This document shows, one piece after another, positions 7,833-16,286 of a stretch of 64,000 nucleotides of DNA (the first letter of the stretch is position 1; each line of letters starts with the position of its first letter). Both the position numbers and the translations under genes were made by a program. Under the pieces are notes generated by a model. The model was not told the origin of the DNA. It searched no databases and worked only from the letters and a program-made list of their open reading frames with translations. The stretch is from Demequina activiva. Lineage in GTDB: Bacteria; Actinomycetota; Actinomycetes; Actinomycetales; Demequinaceae. The stretch is from positions 248,001-312,000 of the forward strand of contig NZ_BONR01000003.1 in assembly GCF_016862815.1 (NCBI RefSeq). The letters run 5' to 3'.

Positions 7833-9350
7833 GTGAACGTGAACAGCGACGTCTCCATCATCCTGCACCCGGACTACCGCATCGGCACCGTCGACCGGCG
7901 CATCTTCGGATCGTTCGTCGAGCACCTGGGACGGTGCGTCTACACCGGCATCTACGAGCCGGGACACGCCACCGCCGATGCTCACGGCTTCCGCCGCGAC
8001 GTCGCGGACCTCACGCGCGAGCTGGGCGTGACGGTGGTGCGCTATCCCGGCGGCAACTTCGTCTCCAACTACGTGTGGGAGGACGCCGTGGGCCCGGTCG
8101 AGCACCGCAAGCCCTTCCTGGACCTCGCGTGGCGCACCGTGGAGCCCAACACCATCGGCACCGACGAGTTCCTCCAGTACTGCGAGCGCGAAGGCCTCGA
8201 GCCGATGATGGCGGTGAACCTGGGCACCAGGGGCGTCGACGCCGCCGCCGCGCTGGTCGAGTACTGCAACGGGCAGGCGGGCACCCGCTGGGCGGATCTG
8301 CGCATCGCGAACGGTCGCGAGGAGCCCTATGGGGTGACGCTGTGGTGCCTGGGCAACGAGATGGACGGCCCCTGGCAGATCGGCCACAAGGACGCACACA
8401 CCTACGGGCGCCTGGCGGCGGACGCCGGCAAGGCCATGAAGCTCGTGGACCCCACGATCGAGCTCGTCGCGTGCGGATCGTCCTCGATGTACATGGACAC
8501 GTTCGGGGAGTGGGAGCGCACGGTGCTGTCCTACACCTACGACATCGTGGACCACATCTCCATGCACGCGTACTACGAGGAGCTGAACGGGGACCGCGCA
8601 TCGTTCCTGGGCTCGGCCACGGCGATGGACCGGTTCGTCGAGCGCGTGGTCGCGAGCGCCGATGCGGTGGGCGCGCAGAAGCGCTCGGACAAGCGCATCA
8701 CGCTGTCCTTCGACGAGTGGAACGTCTGGTACCTCGAGTCGCGCTTCGGCGACGCGACGGACCTTCCCATCCAGCGCGACGCCCCCCGCATCATCGAGGA
8801 CCGCTACTCGGGCCTGGACGCGGTGGTGGTGGGCGACCTCATGGCGACCCTCCTCAACCACGCGGACCGCATCGCGGTGGGCTGCCTCGCGCAGCTCGTC
8901 AACGTGATCGCGCCCATCATGACCGAGCCGGGCGGCGACGCCTGGAGGCAGACCACGTTCCACCCGTTTGCCACGACCGCCCACCTGGCTCGGGGAGAGG
9001 CGCTGCAGCTCAAGGTGGACGCGCCCACCTTCGCCACCGAGCGTCATGGCGGGGTTCCGGCTGTCACCGCGGCCGCGACCGTCGATCCGGACACCGGCGC
9101 CCTCGCGCTGTTCGTCACGAACCGCACGGACGCGGAGCAGACCGTCACCCTGCGCCACCCCGGTGCGCGTGCACACCTCGAGGGGGGCAGGGCCGTGCTC
9201 GCGGACCACGACGGCGCGCGCGAGACCCAGAAGGCGGCCGAGGCCTACGGCATGGTCGACGCCCTGCCCATCACCCACGGCGACGGGACCATCACGCTGA
9301 CTCTCGCACCAGAGTCCTGGACCGCGTTCCACGGCTCACTGGAACGGTGA
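7833..9350 (+). CDS. abfA: alpha-L-arabinofuranosidase, GH51
   Basis: Removes terminal arabinofuranosyl residues from arabinoxylan and arabinan fragments. The 505 residues match GH51 enzymes. The N-terminus has the family motif RIFGSFVEHLGRCVYTGIYE. The acid/base Glu is E176 in WCLGNEMDGPW and the nucleophile Glu is E295 in SFDEWNVWY, both at the ends of barrel strands. A C-terminal beta-sandwich follows from about residue 390. There is no signal peptide, so it probably acts inside the cell on imported oligosaccharides. The start is uncertain: GTG codons at 7833 and 7839 and a TTG at 7803 are possible, none with a clear ribosome binding site. With xylA and xylB 15 kb away it fits use of plant hemicellulose. 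Confidence 0.93.
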   Translation: MNVNSDVSIILHPDYRIGTVDRRIFGSFVEHLGRCVYTGIYEPGHATADAHGFRRDVADLTRELGVTVVRYPGGNFVSNYVWEDAVGPVEHRKPFLDLAWRTVEPNTIGTDEFLQYCEREGLEPMMAVNLGTRGVDAAAALVEYCNGQAGTRWADLRIANGREEPYGVTLWCLGNEMDGPWQIGHKDAHTYGRLAADAGKAMKLVDPTIELVACGSSSMYMDTFGEWERTVLSYTYDIVDHISMHAYYEELNGDRASFLGSATAMDRFVERVVASADAVGAQKRSDKRITLSFDEWNVWYLESRFGDATDLPIQRDAPRIIEDRYSGLDAVVVGDLMATLLNHADRIAVGCLAQLVNVIAPIMTEPGGDAWRQTTFHPFATTAHLARGEALQLKVDAPTFATERHGGVPAVTAAATVDPDTGALALFVTNRTDAEQTVTLRHPGARAHLEGGRAVLADHDGARETQKAAEAYGMVDALPITHGDGTITLTLAPESWTAFHGSLER

Positions 9351-9377
9351 CGTTCACCTGACGCGACTCGAGCACCT

Positions 9378-9397
9378 GGCCGATGCGCGCATCGGTC
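9378..9397. terminator. palindrome made of two inverted GCATCGGC-type words
   Basis: GGCCGATGCGCGCATCGGTC is a near-perfect zero-loop dyad between the convergent abfA and LytR_C genes. It consists of the recurrent word GCCGATGC followed directly by its inverse, and could serve as a shared terminator for both strands. Confidence 0.5.
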
Positions 9398-9409
9398 GGT
9401 TGCGGGGCG

Positions 9410-10129
9410 TCAGCCCTCGTCGGCCTCGGGCTCGGGCGACGGGGTGGGGCTGGCCTCGGCCAGCGGGTTCTCCGGGAGGGTGCGGGGCGCCGGCACGGCG
9501 ACCACGAGCCCGGCGGGACGGCACTCGCCGTCGGCGCTCAACGCCAGCTCGGGGCTGAGCTCGGGAGCGAGCGGCTCGCGCAGCACCGGGTTGTCCGCGA
9601 AGCCCTGACCCACCACCAGGTCCAGGGTGATGTCGGGTCGCTGATCGAGCACCAGCTCCGCGTCCTGGAACTGGCGGGCGAGGGTGTAGGCGTGCTGGAC
9701 GCCGCTCTCGCCAAAGTAGATCAGCGCGATGCCGTCGTAGGGGCGAGGCCAGTTGGCCGTGCCCACGGTGACGAATCCGCGGCCGTCGAGCGTGCTCTGC
9801 GTGGTGCCGGCGAGTCCCGGGACCTCGGTGCCGTTGTTGACGCGCACCACGACCTCGCCCGGGTTCAGGGGCTTGTCGGCGGTCTCGTCCGCGGGGTTGG
9901 CGGGCGGGGGGCACACGAGCGTCACGTCCTCCGCCAGGCCCGAGTCCGGGGTGTTGAACTGCGCGTCGAATGGCCCGTCGACCTCGCCTCGGTACACCGC
10001 CGATGCGGCGAACGTGAGCGCCGCGATCGCGATGATGATGACGCCGAACACCACCAGCTGGCGCTCGCGCCGATGGCGGCGCACGGCCTTGCGGCGCTTG
10101 GCATCGCTGCCTGTCGGCGCTCGGTTCAC
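9410..10129 (-). CDS. membrane-anchored LytR C-terminal-domain protein
   Basis: 239 residues. A basic cytoplasmic N-terminus precedes one membrane helix (LVVFGVIIIAIAALTFAASA, about residues 26-45), so the rest is outside the cell. Residues about 88-180 match the LytR_C domain (VVRVNNGTEVPGLAG...LDGRGFVTV), which in actinobacteria occurs alone or at the end of LytR-CpsA-Psr cell-wall ligases. The catalytic LCP domain is absent here. The tail is rich in Pro, Glu and Ser. The start is GTG at 10127-10129, after GGGGGATT; an upstream ATG is less likely. The molecular role is unknown, probably envelope related. Confidence 0.8.
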   Translation of the reverse strand: MNRAPTGSDAKRRKAVRRHRRERQLVVFGVIIIAIAALTFAASAVYRGEVDGPFDAQFNTPDSGLAEDVTLVCPPPANPADETADKPLNPGEVVVRVNNGTEVPGLAGTTQSTLDGRGFVTVGTANWPRPYDGIALIYFGESGVQHAYTLARQFQDAELVLDQRPDITLDLVVGQGFADNPVLREPLAPELSPELALSADGECRPAGLVVAVPAPRTLPENPLAEASPTPSPEPEADEG

Positions 10130-10162
10130 GAATCCCCCACTCGGGTGCAGCAAGGACGTCTC

Positions 10163-10250
10163 TGGCGGAGGATAGGGGATTCGAACCCCTGAGGGCTTGC
10201 ACCCAACACGCTTTCCAAGCGTGCGCCATAGGCCACTAGGCGAATCCTCC
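10163..10250 (-). tRNA. tRNA-Ser (anticodon GGA)
   Basis: Read on the minus strand it starts GGAGGAT at 10250 and ends with the pairing ATCCTCC, discriminator G and an encoded CCA (10163-10165). The anticodon stem and loop is GCGCACGCTTGGAAAGCGTG, with GGA at 10214-10216. The variable arm is long, as in serine tRNAs, and the T loop is GGGGTTCGAATCCCC. At 88 nt it reads UCC and UCU. Confidence 0.97.
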
Positions 10251-10314
10251 AGGCCCGTAGATGCTACCCGAGCATCGGCGTTCCTACTAATTGCGCCGTG
10301 ACGTTAGACTGTTC

Positions 10315-10408
10315 GGCGACCCCTCACGTGGCGATATCTCGCCCAACTCCCCCAGGGCAGGAATGCAGCAAGGGTAAGCGGGCTCTGTCGGGTGCGTGGG
10401 GGGTCCTT
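10315..10408 (+). ncRNA. ffs: signal recognition particle RNA, small bacterial type (4.5S)
   Basis: The conserved tip of domain IV is present at 10355-10385 (GGGCAGGAATGCAGCAAGGG and the following GGGCTC). Flanking arms GGCGACCCCTCAC and GGTGCGTGGGGGGTCC pair to form the long rod. The RNA binds Ffh and targets nascent membrane proteins. The ends are approximate. It lies directly upstream of dnaX, its usual position in many bacteria. Confidence 0.93.
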
Positions 10409-10485
10409 CCATGCCCGGAGCCTCCGGCGCTGTCGCGTGTGGACGCCCGATGCGCGTGTCACCAGCCGCCACTAGAGTCTGTGGG

Positions 10486-12465
10486 GTGACCACCGCCCTG
10501 TATCGCCGCTACCGCCCCGACGCCTTTGCCGACGTGGTGGGACAGGAGCACGTGACCGCTCCGCTCATGCAGGCGCTGCGCGCGGACCGCGTCAACCACG
10601 CGTACCTGTTCTCGGGTCCGCGCGGCTGCGGCAAGACCACCTCCGCCCGCATCCTCGCCCGCTGCCTCAACTGCGTCGAGGGCCCTACGGACACGCCCTG
10701 CGGCACGTGCGACTCGTGCGTCGAGCTCGCGCGTGGCGGCTCCGGCTCGGTGGACGTGGTCGAGATCGACGCCGCGTCGCACAACGGCGTGGACGACGCC
10801 AGGGAGCTGCGTGAGCGCGCGGCCTTCGCGCCCGCTCGCGACCGCTACAAGATCTTCATCCTCGACGAGGCGCACATGGTGACCACGCAGGGCTTCAACG
10901 CCCTGCTCAAGCTGGTCGAGGAGCCGCCGCCACACGTGCGCTTCATCTTCGCGACCACCGAGCCGGAGAAGGTCATCGGGACCATCCGCTCGCGCACTCA
11001 CCATTACCCCTTCCGTCTGGTGCCTCCCGCCGTGCTCACCGACTACCTGGCGCAGCTGTGCGAGGCGGAGGAGGTCCAGGTCGCCGGCGGCGTGCTCCCG
11101 CTCGTCGTCCGTGCCGGCGGCGGCTCGGTGCGTGACTCCCTGTCCGTCCTGGACCAGCTGATGGCTGGCTCCGGCGACGAGGGCGTCACGTACGAGCGCG
11201 CCATCGCGCTGCTCGGCTTCACCGATGCGACCCTGCTCGACGACGCGGTGGATGCGATCGCCGCAGGCGACGGAGCATCGCTGTTCGACGTGGTGGACCG
11301 CGTGATCGGCACCGGGCACGAACCCCGCCGGTTCGTGGAGGACCTCCTCGAGCGGCTGCGCGACCTCATCCTGCTGTGCGCCGCGGGTGCCGAGGGCGCG
11401 AAGACCATGGGCGAGGTGCCCACGGACCAGCGCGAGCGCATGGCGGACCAGGCCCGGCGCCTGGGGCTCGCGCGCGCCTCCCAGGCCGGCGACCTCATCA
11501 ATGACGCCCTCACGCACATGGTGGGCGCCACCTCGCCCCGCCTGCATCTCGAGCTCCTGTGCGCTCGCCTGGTGGCCGCTGCGAGCAGCGCACCCGCGAG
11601 CGCTGCGGTCCCTGCCGTCGCAGCCCCCCTCCCGGCATCTGCGCCCGCTCCGGCCGCCTCAGCCACGACGACCGTGGGCAGCGCCGGTTCAGCAGGCGCC
11701 GACGGCGGCGCGGCACAGGCGCGCGCGGCGGTCGCCGCGGCGCGCGATCAGGCCGCTGCGCCGAGCGCACCGTCCGCGCCAGCGCCAACGCCAGCGACAC
11801 CCGCTGCACCTGCTCCCGTCGCGGCGCCGGCTCCTGCGGCGAACGCAACTCCGACCCCGGAGTCCACGGAGCCCGAGCCGGTGCGCGCGCCCACCGGCGA
11901 TGTCGCCGGTGGCGCCGAGGATGCGGAGCTGGTGCGCCGCCGCTGGCCCGAGGTCCTCGGCACTCTCGAGCGTCGCCGCGTCACCTGGTCCATGGTGAGC
12001 CAGAGCGCGCAGGTGGCCTCGGTCGACGCGGGCGTGCTGACCCTGGCCTTCGACAATGCCGCTCTCGCCTCGCGCTTCACTGGCAGCGCTCACGCGGAGA
12101 ACGTCGCCCTCGCCGTGCGCGAGACGCTCGGACTGCACGTGCGCGTGGAGGCGACCGTGGGGCCGCAGGGCCCAGCGCGCGCGGCCGCTGCGGCGCCTGC
12201 TGCGGCTGTCGCTTCCGGGACCGGCGCGGCCGGCGTCGCCGCCGGTCCCGCCGCCGCCGTGATGGCGGCCGCCAGCGCACGCTCGGCGCCCACCGCCGCA
12301 TCCGCCCCGCATGCCCCCAGCACCGCAGTCGAGGAGCCGCCCCCGTGGGACGAGCCCCCGCCCGAGGAGGACATCGCGCCTGATGACGAGGCAGCACCCG
12401 ACGCCCAGCTGTCCGGTGCGGATGTCGTGGCACAGATGCTCGGCGGGACCATCATCGAGGACTGA
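10486..12465 (+). CDS. dnaX: DNA polymerase III subunits gamma/tau
   Basis: Clamp-loader ATPase of the replicative polymerase, 659 residues. Residues 1-370 hold the AAA+ core: RYRPDAFADVVGQEHV, Walker A GPRGCGKT, the zinc-binding Cys cluster (CLNC...CGTCDSC), Walker B DEAHM and sensor 1 ATTEPEKV. An Ala/Pro-rich linker follows, then a conserved tau-like domain (RRRWPEVLGTLERRR), then another Ala-rich stretch and an acidic tail. The start is GTG at 10486, the first codon consistent with TTALYRRYRP; a longer upstream frame overlaps the SRP RNA and is not expected to be used. No slippery sequence for programmed frameshifting was noticed. Confidence 0.96.
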   Translation: MTTALYRRYRPDAFADVVGQEHVTAPLMQALRADRVNHAYLFSGPRGCGKTTSARILARCLNCVEGPTDTPCGTCDSCVELARGGSGSVDVVEIDAASHNGVDDARELRERAAFAPARDRYKIFILDEAHMVTTQGFNALLKLVEEPPPHVRFIFATTEPEKVIGTIRSRTHHYPFRLVPPAVLTDYLAQLCEAEEVQVAGGVLPLVVRAGGGSVRDSLSVLDQLMAGSGDEGVTYERAIALLGFTDATLLDDAVDAIAAGDGASLFDVVDRVIGTGHEPRRFVEDLLERLRDLILLCAAGAEGAKTMGEVPTDQRERMADQARRLGLARASQAGDLINDALTHMVGATSPRLHLELLCARLVAAASSAPASAAVPAVAAPLPASAPAPAASATTTVGSAGSAGADGGAAQARAAVAAARDQAAAPSAPSAPAPTPATPAAPAPVAAPAPAANATPTPESTEPEPVRAPTGDVAGGAEDAELVRRRWPEVLGTLERRRVTWSMVSQSAQVASVDAGVLTLAFDNAALASRFTGSAHAENVALAVRETLGLHVRVEATVGPQGPARAAAAAPAAAVASGTGAAGVAAGPAAAVMAAASARSAPTAASAPHAPSTAVEEPPPWDEPPPEEDIAPDDEAAPDAQLSGADVVAQMLGGTIIED

Positions 12466-12479
12466 CGGACCCGCGTGAA

Positions 12480-12499
12480 CGAGCGTCCGCGAACGCTCG
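12480..12499 (+). terminator. hairpin after dnaX
   Basis: CGAGCGT at 12480-12486 pairs with ACGCTCG at 12493-12499, 15 bases after the dnaX stop, followed by a GTTTCC stretch. It is a plausible terminator before the TetR gene. Confidence 0.45.
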
Positions 12500-12543
12500 G
12501 GGTCGTTTCCGGATCGCCCGGATTGCGCTGATATCGTCGGACC

Positions 12544-13161
12544 ATGGCTGGCGAGACGTCGGAGGCGAAGCCCCCGAACAAGTTCGAGCTCCGGCGCGCC
12601 CGCACCCGCGAGGGACTGCTGCAGCTCGGCATCGACCGCTTCCTTCTCAAGGGGTACGGCGAGACCACCATCGAGGACATCGTGCGCGACTCTGGTTACA
12701 CCCGCGGCGCCTTCTACTTCCACTTCCCCTCCAAGGAGGCCTTCTTCGTGGAGGTACTGCGGGCCCGGCGCGGCCGCCGCGGACCATGGTGGGAGGTGCT
12801 CGAGGCCGCTGAGCCGGCCAGCATGGCCGAGGCGCTCGCGATCGCGAACGCCGAGTTCGCACGGACTGACCCCGAGGGCGCGCGCTGGACCATGGCGATC
12901 AGCGAGTTCGTAGACGCGAACAGGCACGACGACACGCTGCTGGCGCCGCTGCGCGAGCTCCATCAGGAGTGGACCGAGGAGCTGTCACGCCTCACCGTGT
13001 ACCTGCAGGAACGAGGCTGGTGTCGCACCGACCGCACCGGCGTGCAGCTGGCGAGCGACCTCCTCGCGATCGCGACGGGCTTCGGCGTGATGTTCGAGAT
13101 CTACCGCGCCGACACCTCGGCGATCATGGATCTCTACCACCGCCACCTCGAGCCACGCTGA
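12544..13161 (+). CDS. TetR/AcrR-family transcriptional regulator
   Basis: 205 residues. An N-terminal extension rich in charged residues precedes the TetR DNA-binding domain at about 15-65 (TTIEDIVRDSGYTRGAFYFHFPSKEAFF). The C-terminal ligand-binding domain is all helical and shows no recognised ligand signature. TetR proteins repress a nearby promoter until a small molecule binds. Here the neighbours are dnaX and recR on the same strand, so no target is suggested by context; autoregulation is possible. The ATG is close to the preceding ATATCGTCGGACC, without a strong ribosome binding site. Confidence 0.9.
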   Translation: MAGETSEAKPPNKFELRRARTREGLLQLGIDRFLLKGYGETTIEDIVRDSGYTRGAFYFHFPSKEAFFVEVLRARRGRRGPWWEVLEAAEPASMAEALAIANAEFARTDPEGARWTMAISEFVDANRHDDTLLAPLRELHQEWTEELSRLTVYLQERGWCRTDRTGVQLASDLLAIATGFGVMFEIYRADTSAIMDLYHRHLEPR

Positions 13162-13215
13162 TCCCGCACGCGCGCCTGTCGGCGCGTGTCCGCCCACGCG
13201 CCTACTCTTGAGCCC

Positions 13216-13812
13216 ATGTATGACGGCGCGGTGCAGGATCTGATCGACGAGCTGGGACACCTCCCCGGCATCGGCCCCAAGAGCGCTCAGCGCATCGCCT
13301 TCCACCTGCTCGCAGCGGACAAGGTGGACGTGCAGCGGCTCGCCGAGTCGATCACCACGGTCAAGGAGAAGGTGCGCTTCTGCGACACCTGCGGCAACGT
13401 CGCGGAGTCCGAGCAGTGCCGCATCTGCGCGGATCCCCGGCGCGCCGAGGACCTGCTGTGCGTGGTCGAGGAGCCCAAGGACGTGGTCGTCATCGAGCGC
13501 ACCCGCGAGTACCGCGGGAGGTACCACGTGCTGGGTGGAGCGATCGACCCGATGAACGGCGTGGGGCCCGACGACCTTCGCATTCGGGAGCTGCTGACGC
13601 GCCTGGGCGACGGCAAGGTGCAGGAGATCATCATCGCCACGGACCCGAACATCGAGGGCGAGGCGACCGCGACCTACCTGACGCGCATGCTCGCCCCCAT
13701 GGGGATCGACGTGTCGCGCCTTGCCTCGGGCCTTCCCGTGGGTGGCGACCTGGAGTACGCGGACGAGGTCACCTTGGGTCGCGCCTTCGAGGGGCGCCGC
13801 AAGGTGTCCTGA
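13216..13812 (+). CDS. recR: recombination mediator RecR
   Basis: Works with RecO and RecF to load RecA onto gapped single-stranded DNA. The 198 residues are the normal length. In order: a helix-hairpin-helix ([17 protein letters not shown], about residues 15-31), a four-Cys zinc finger (CDTCGN...CRIC, about 57-75) and a Toprim domain with [14 protein letters not shown] and [15 protein letters not shown]. The C-terminal [19 protein letters not shown] is the usual ending. The ATG at 13216 aligns with the family N-terminus. A dnaX-recR arrangement is common; here a TetR gene is inserted between them. Confidence 0.96.
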   Translation: MYDGAVQDLIDELGHLPGIGPKSAQRIAFHLLAADKVDVQRLAESITTVKEKVRFCDTCGNVAESEQCRICADPRRAEDLLCVVEEPKDVVVIERTREYRGRYHVLGGAIDPMNGVGPDDLRIRELLTRLGDGKVQEIIIATDPNIEGEATATYLTRMLAPMGIDVSRLASGLPVGGDLEYADEVTLGRAFEGRRKVS

Positions 13813-13816
13813 CGCG

Positions 13817-13859
13817 CGCATCGGCCGCCCTGACCTGACAGGTCTGGACGGCCGATGCG
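13817..13859. terminator. bidirectional terminator made of an inverted GCATCGGC pair
   Basis: CGCATCGGCCG at 13817-13827 and its exact complement at 13849-13859 enclose a second dyad, CCTGACAGG. The hairpin lies between convergent recR and the ABC permease gene, four bases past the recR stop, and can serve both. Both arms carry the recurrent 8-bp word discussed in the findings. Confidence 0.75.
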
Positions 13860-13868
13860 ACGGCGGGC

Positions 13869-15149
13869 TCAGGCGACGCGAGTGCCGGTACGGAGCTTCT
13901 TGTAGGGCACGCGCAGCCGGCGGATCACGATCCACATCGAGCCGATGAGAAGCGTGAGCTGGACGCCCAGCCCGATCCACGGCGCCGGCGTGAGGTTCGC
14001 GAGACGCTGCTGACGCTCGTTCTGCTCGGCCTCGTCTGCGGCGAAGAAGGCGTCGATCTCCTCCTGCGTCATGTCCTCGTCGTACGTGGGCACGGTGCCG
14101 TCGATCATGCCCTGGAGCTCGGCGCACTCGTCGTACGCCTGGAAGTCGCTCACTTCCTCGTCGGGTCCCAGCCGAGCGTCCGAGATGAGCGAGTGGATCA
14201 TCGCGAACATGCCCGGTGCGGCGCGGCCGTCCTCCTCCCACGTCACCGGATCGACCACCGGAGCGCTCTCGGTGATCATCACCGCGGGGTTGAGCAACAG
14301 GATCCACGCGATGCGGTCCGTGTGCGTGATGGTCATGGGCCAATCGGACTCGATGCAGGTGTAGTCATCCGGGTCGAGCTGCGAGTAGTCGCCCGTCATG
14401 TACGCCTCGTCGAGCGCCGCGGACGCCTCCTGGTCGAGGGTCGACCAGTCGATGTACCTGTCCCTCGACGCAGACTCCTCCGTCACGAGGATGCTGGCCA
14501 CGCCGAACACGATGAGCGTGCCGATGAGGAAGAAGCCGGTGGTCAGGTGCGCGAGGGCCACGGACGCGACCGCGCGAGCGGCGATCGAGGACCATGCGAG
14601 ACCCACCGCTGTGAAGGTGAGCACCACCAGCAGGATCGCTCCCACCGTGAGCAGCGCCTCGTTCCACCGCCAGCCCGAGTTCAGGAAGGTGTAGATCAGG
14701 AACGGCGACAGCGCCACGAGGGCGACCACCGAGACCACCCACGAGGCGAGGAGCTTGCCGACGGCGATGTCGCCTGCCGTGAGGTGCGACATCTGCAACG
14801 GCGCGAGCACGCCCTCGCCCGAGTCGCCATTGATCGACGTCGCGGACAGGGAGGGGGCGATGAGCATGCCGACGCCGAGCACCATGATCAGGACGATCTC
14901 GAAGTTGACGGAGGACAGCTCCGGCGGCGCGAACACGGCTGCCGCGATGCAGATCGCGATGACGATCGCGAACAGGATGCCGTAGAAGACGTAGCCCTTG
15001 GCGGAGGGGCGTCTGCGCCGCAGCTCGATGCGCATCATGAGACTCACGCCGTGGGGAGTGGGCATCCACGGGTTGCCCGTGCGTGGAGGTGGCGACACGG
15101 GGACGTCGGGACGGGGCGGCGGGGTCTGGGTGGTGGTGTCGGTGCTCAT
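13869..15149 (-). CDS. ABC-2 type transporter permease
   Basis: 426-residue membrane subunit of an exporter. A Pro-rich cytoplasmic N-terminus of about 45 residues is followed by a helix, an ABC-2 core of several helices (GVGMLIAPSLSATSINGDSG, typical of NatB-like permeases), a large acidic extracytoplasmic loop of about 170 residues and a last helix. The ATG at 15147-15149 follows GAGGAG and overlaps the stop of the ATPase gene (ATGA), so the two are translationally coupled. The exported substrate is unknown. The acidic loop rich in Asp, Glu and Gln is unusually long. Confidence 0.88.
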   Translation of the reverse strand: MSTDTTTQTPPPRPDVPVSPPPRTGNPWMPTPHGVSLMMRIELRRRRPSAKGYVFYGILFAIVIAICIAAAVFAPPELSSVNFEIVLIMVLGVGMLIAPSLSATSINGDSGEGVLAPLQMSHLTAGDIAVGKLLASWVVSVVALVALSPFLIYTFLNSGWRWNEALLTVGAILLVVLTFTAVGLAWSSIAARAVASVALAHLTTGFFLIGTLIVFGVASILVTEESASRDRYIDWSTLDQEASAALDEAYMTGDYSQLDPDDYTCIESDWPMTITHTDRIAWILLLNPAVMITESAPVVDPVTWEEDGRAAPGMFAMIHSLISDARLGPDEEVSDFQAYDECAELQGMIDGTVPTYDEDMTQEEIDAFFAADEAEQNERQQRLANLTPAPWIGLGVQLTLLIGSMWIVIRRLRVPYKKLRTGTRVA

Positions 15150-16084
15150 CGCCGCTCCTCGTTCATCGCCATGTAGGTCTGCTCGAGCGCGGATCCCACC
15201 GGACCGAACCGATGGACCTCGATGCCCTGGCGGATCAGCCACGCGAGGGCCTGCGCCGCGTTGGGCTCGTCCGCGATGCGGGTGACGGCCCCGGTGGGCG
15301 TCGGCTCGAAGTCGACTCCGCCGGCCGTCAGCGCCGCGTGCAGCGCCGCTGGCTGGATCGCGTCGATGCGGTACTTGAGGCGGGCATCGGCGACCATCGC
15401 GGCCGCCTGCTCGCCCAGGGTCCGTCCCTTCGACATGAAGACGGCCTCGTCCACCATCTCGTCGAGCTCGGCGAGCACGTGGCTCGAGACCAGGACGGCG
15501 CGACCCTCCGCGGCGAACTGTCGCACCAGGATGCGCAGCTCGACGCGCGAGCGCGGGTCCAGGCCGTTCGCTGGCTCATCGAGCAGCAGCACCTGAGGGT
15601 CGTGCACCAGGGCGCGAGCCAGGGACAGCCGCTGCTTCTGGCCGCGGGACAGCACTCGCGCGGGCCGGTGCGCGAACTCGCCGAGGTGCACGCGCTCGAG
15701 CAGGGCCATTCCACGCTCGCGTGCAGTCCCCTTGGGGATGCGATAGGCCTCGCCCATGAGGGTGAGCGTCTGGAGGCACGTGAGGTTGTCCCAGGAGCCC
15801 AGCTGGTCCGGCATCCAACCGATCGCCGCTCGCACGGCGGCCGCGTCCGTACGGGGGTCTGCTCCCGCCACGCGGATCTGGCCGGCGTGCGGCCGCAGCA
15901 GACCCGCCAGCATGAGCATGAGCGTGGTCTTGCCGCAGCCGTTGGGGCCGATCAGCGCTGTCACCTCGCCCTTGCGCACGGACAGCGTCGCGTCCTCGAC
16001 TGCACGCACGTCGCCGAAGCTGCGGGCTACTCCCTGTGCGGCTATCGCCTCCGTGATCGGAGGCGCGTCCTCGGTGATGGTCAT
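15146..16084 (-). CDS. ABC transporter ATP-binding protein
   Basis: ATPase subunit for the permease encoded just downstream, 312 residues. Walker A is GPNGCGKTT (about residues 40-48), the signature is LSRGQKQRLSLARAL and Walker B is VLLLDEPANGLDP, followed by SSHVL. The overall layout, with a C-terminal domain of about 80 residues, resembles CcmA/NatA-type exporters. The start is ATG at 16082-16084 with an AGAGGAG ribosome binding site; the open frame continues upstream without one. The Gln of the Q loop lies in the MPDQLGSWDNLT region. Confidence 0.93.
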   Translation of the reverse strand: MTITEDAPPITEAIAAQGVARSFGDVRAVEDATLSVRKGEVTALIGPNGCGKTTLMLMLAGLLRPHAGQIRVAGADPRTDAAAVRAAIGWMPDQLGSWDNLTCLQTLTLMGEAYRIPKGTARERGMALLERVHLGEFAHRPARVLSRGQKQRLSLARALVHDPQVLLLDEPANGLDPRSRVELRILVRQFAAEGRAVLVSSHVLAELDEMVDEAVFMSKGRTLGEQAAAMVADARLKYRIDAIQPAALHAALTAGGVDFEPTPTGAVTRIADEPNAAQALAWLIRQGIEVHRFGPVGSALEQTYMAMNEERR

Positions 16085-16286
16085 TCCACTCCTCTTGCGG
16101 TTGGGTGGCGCAGCGATGCGCCCGGTGCCATCGCTAGCAGTGTGGCAGAGCGCTGGTGCATACCCCATGAGGGAAGCCCCTGATCTTTGATGTGGGGGAA
16201 AGCGGGGTTGACGCCGCATCCAGTTAGTAGTTAGATTCCTTGCTATGTCGCGCACCCGCGTCGACACCCCGCCGACAGGAGCCACC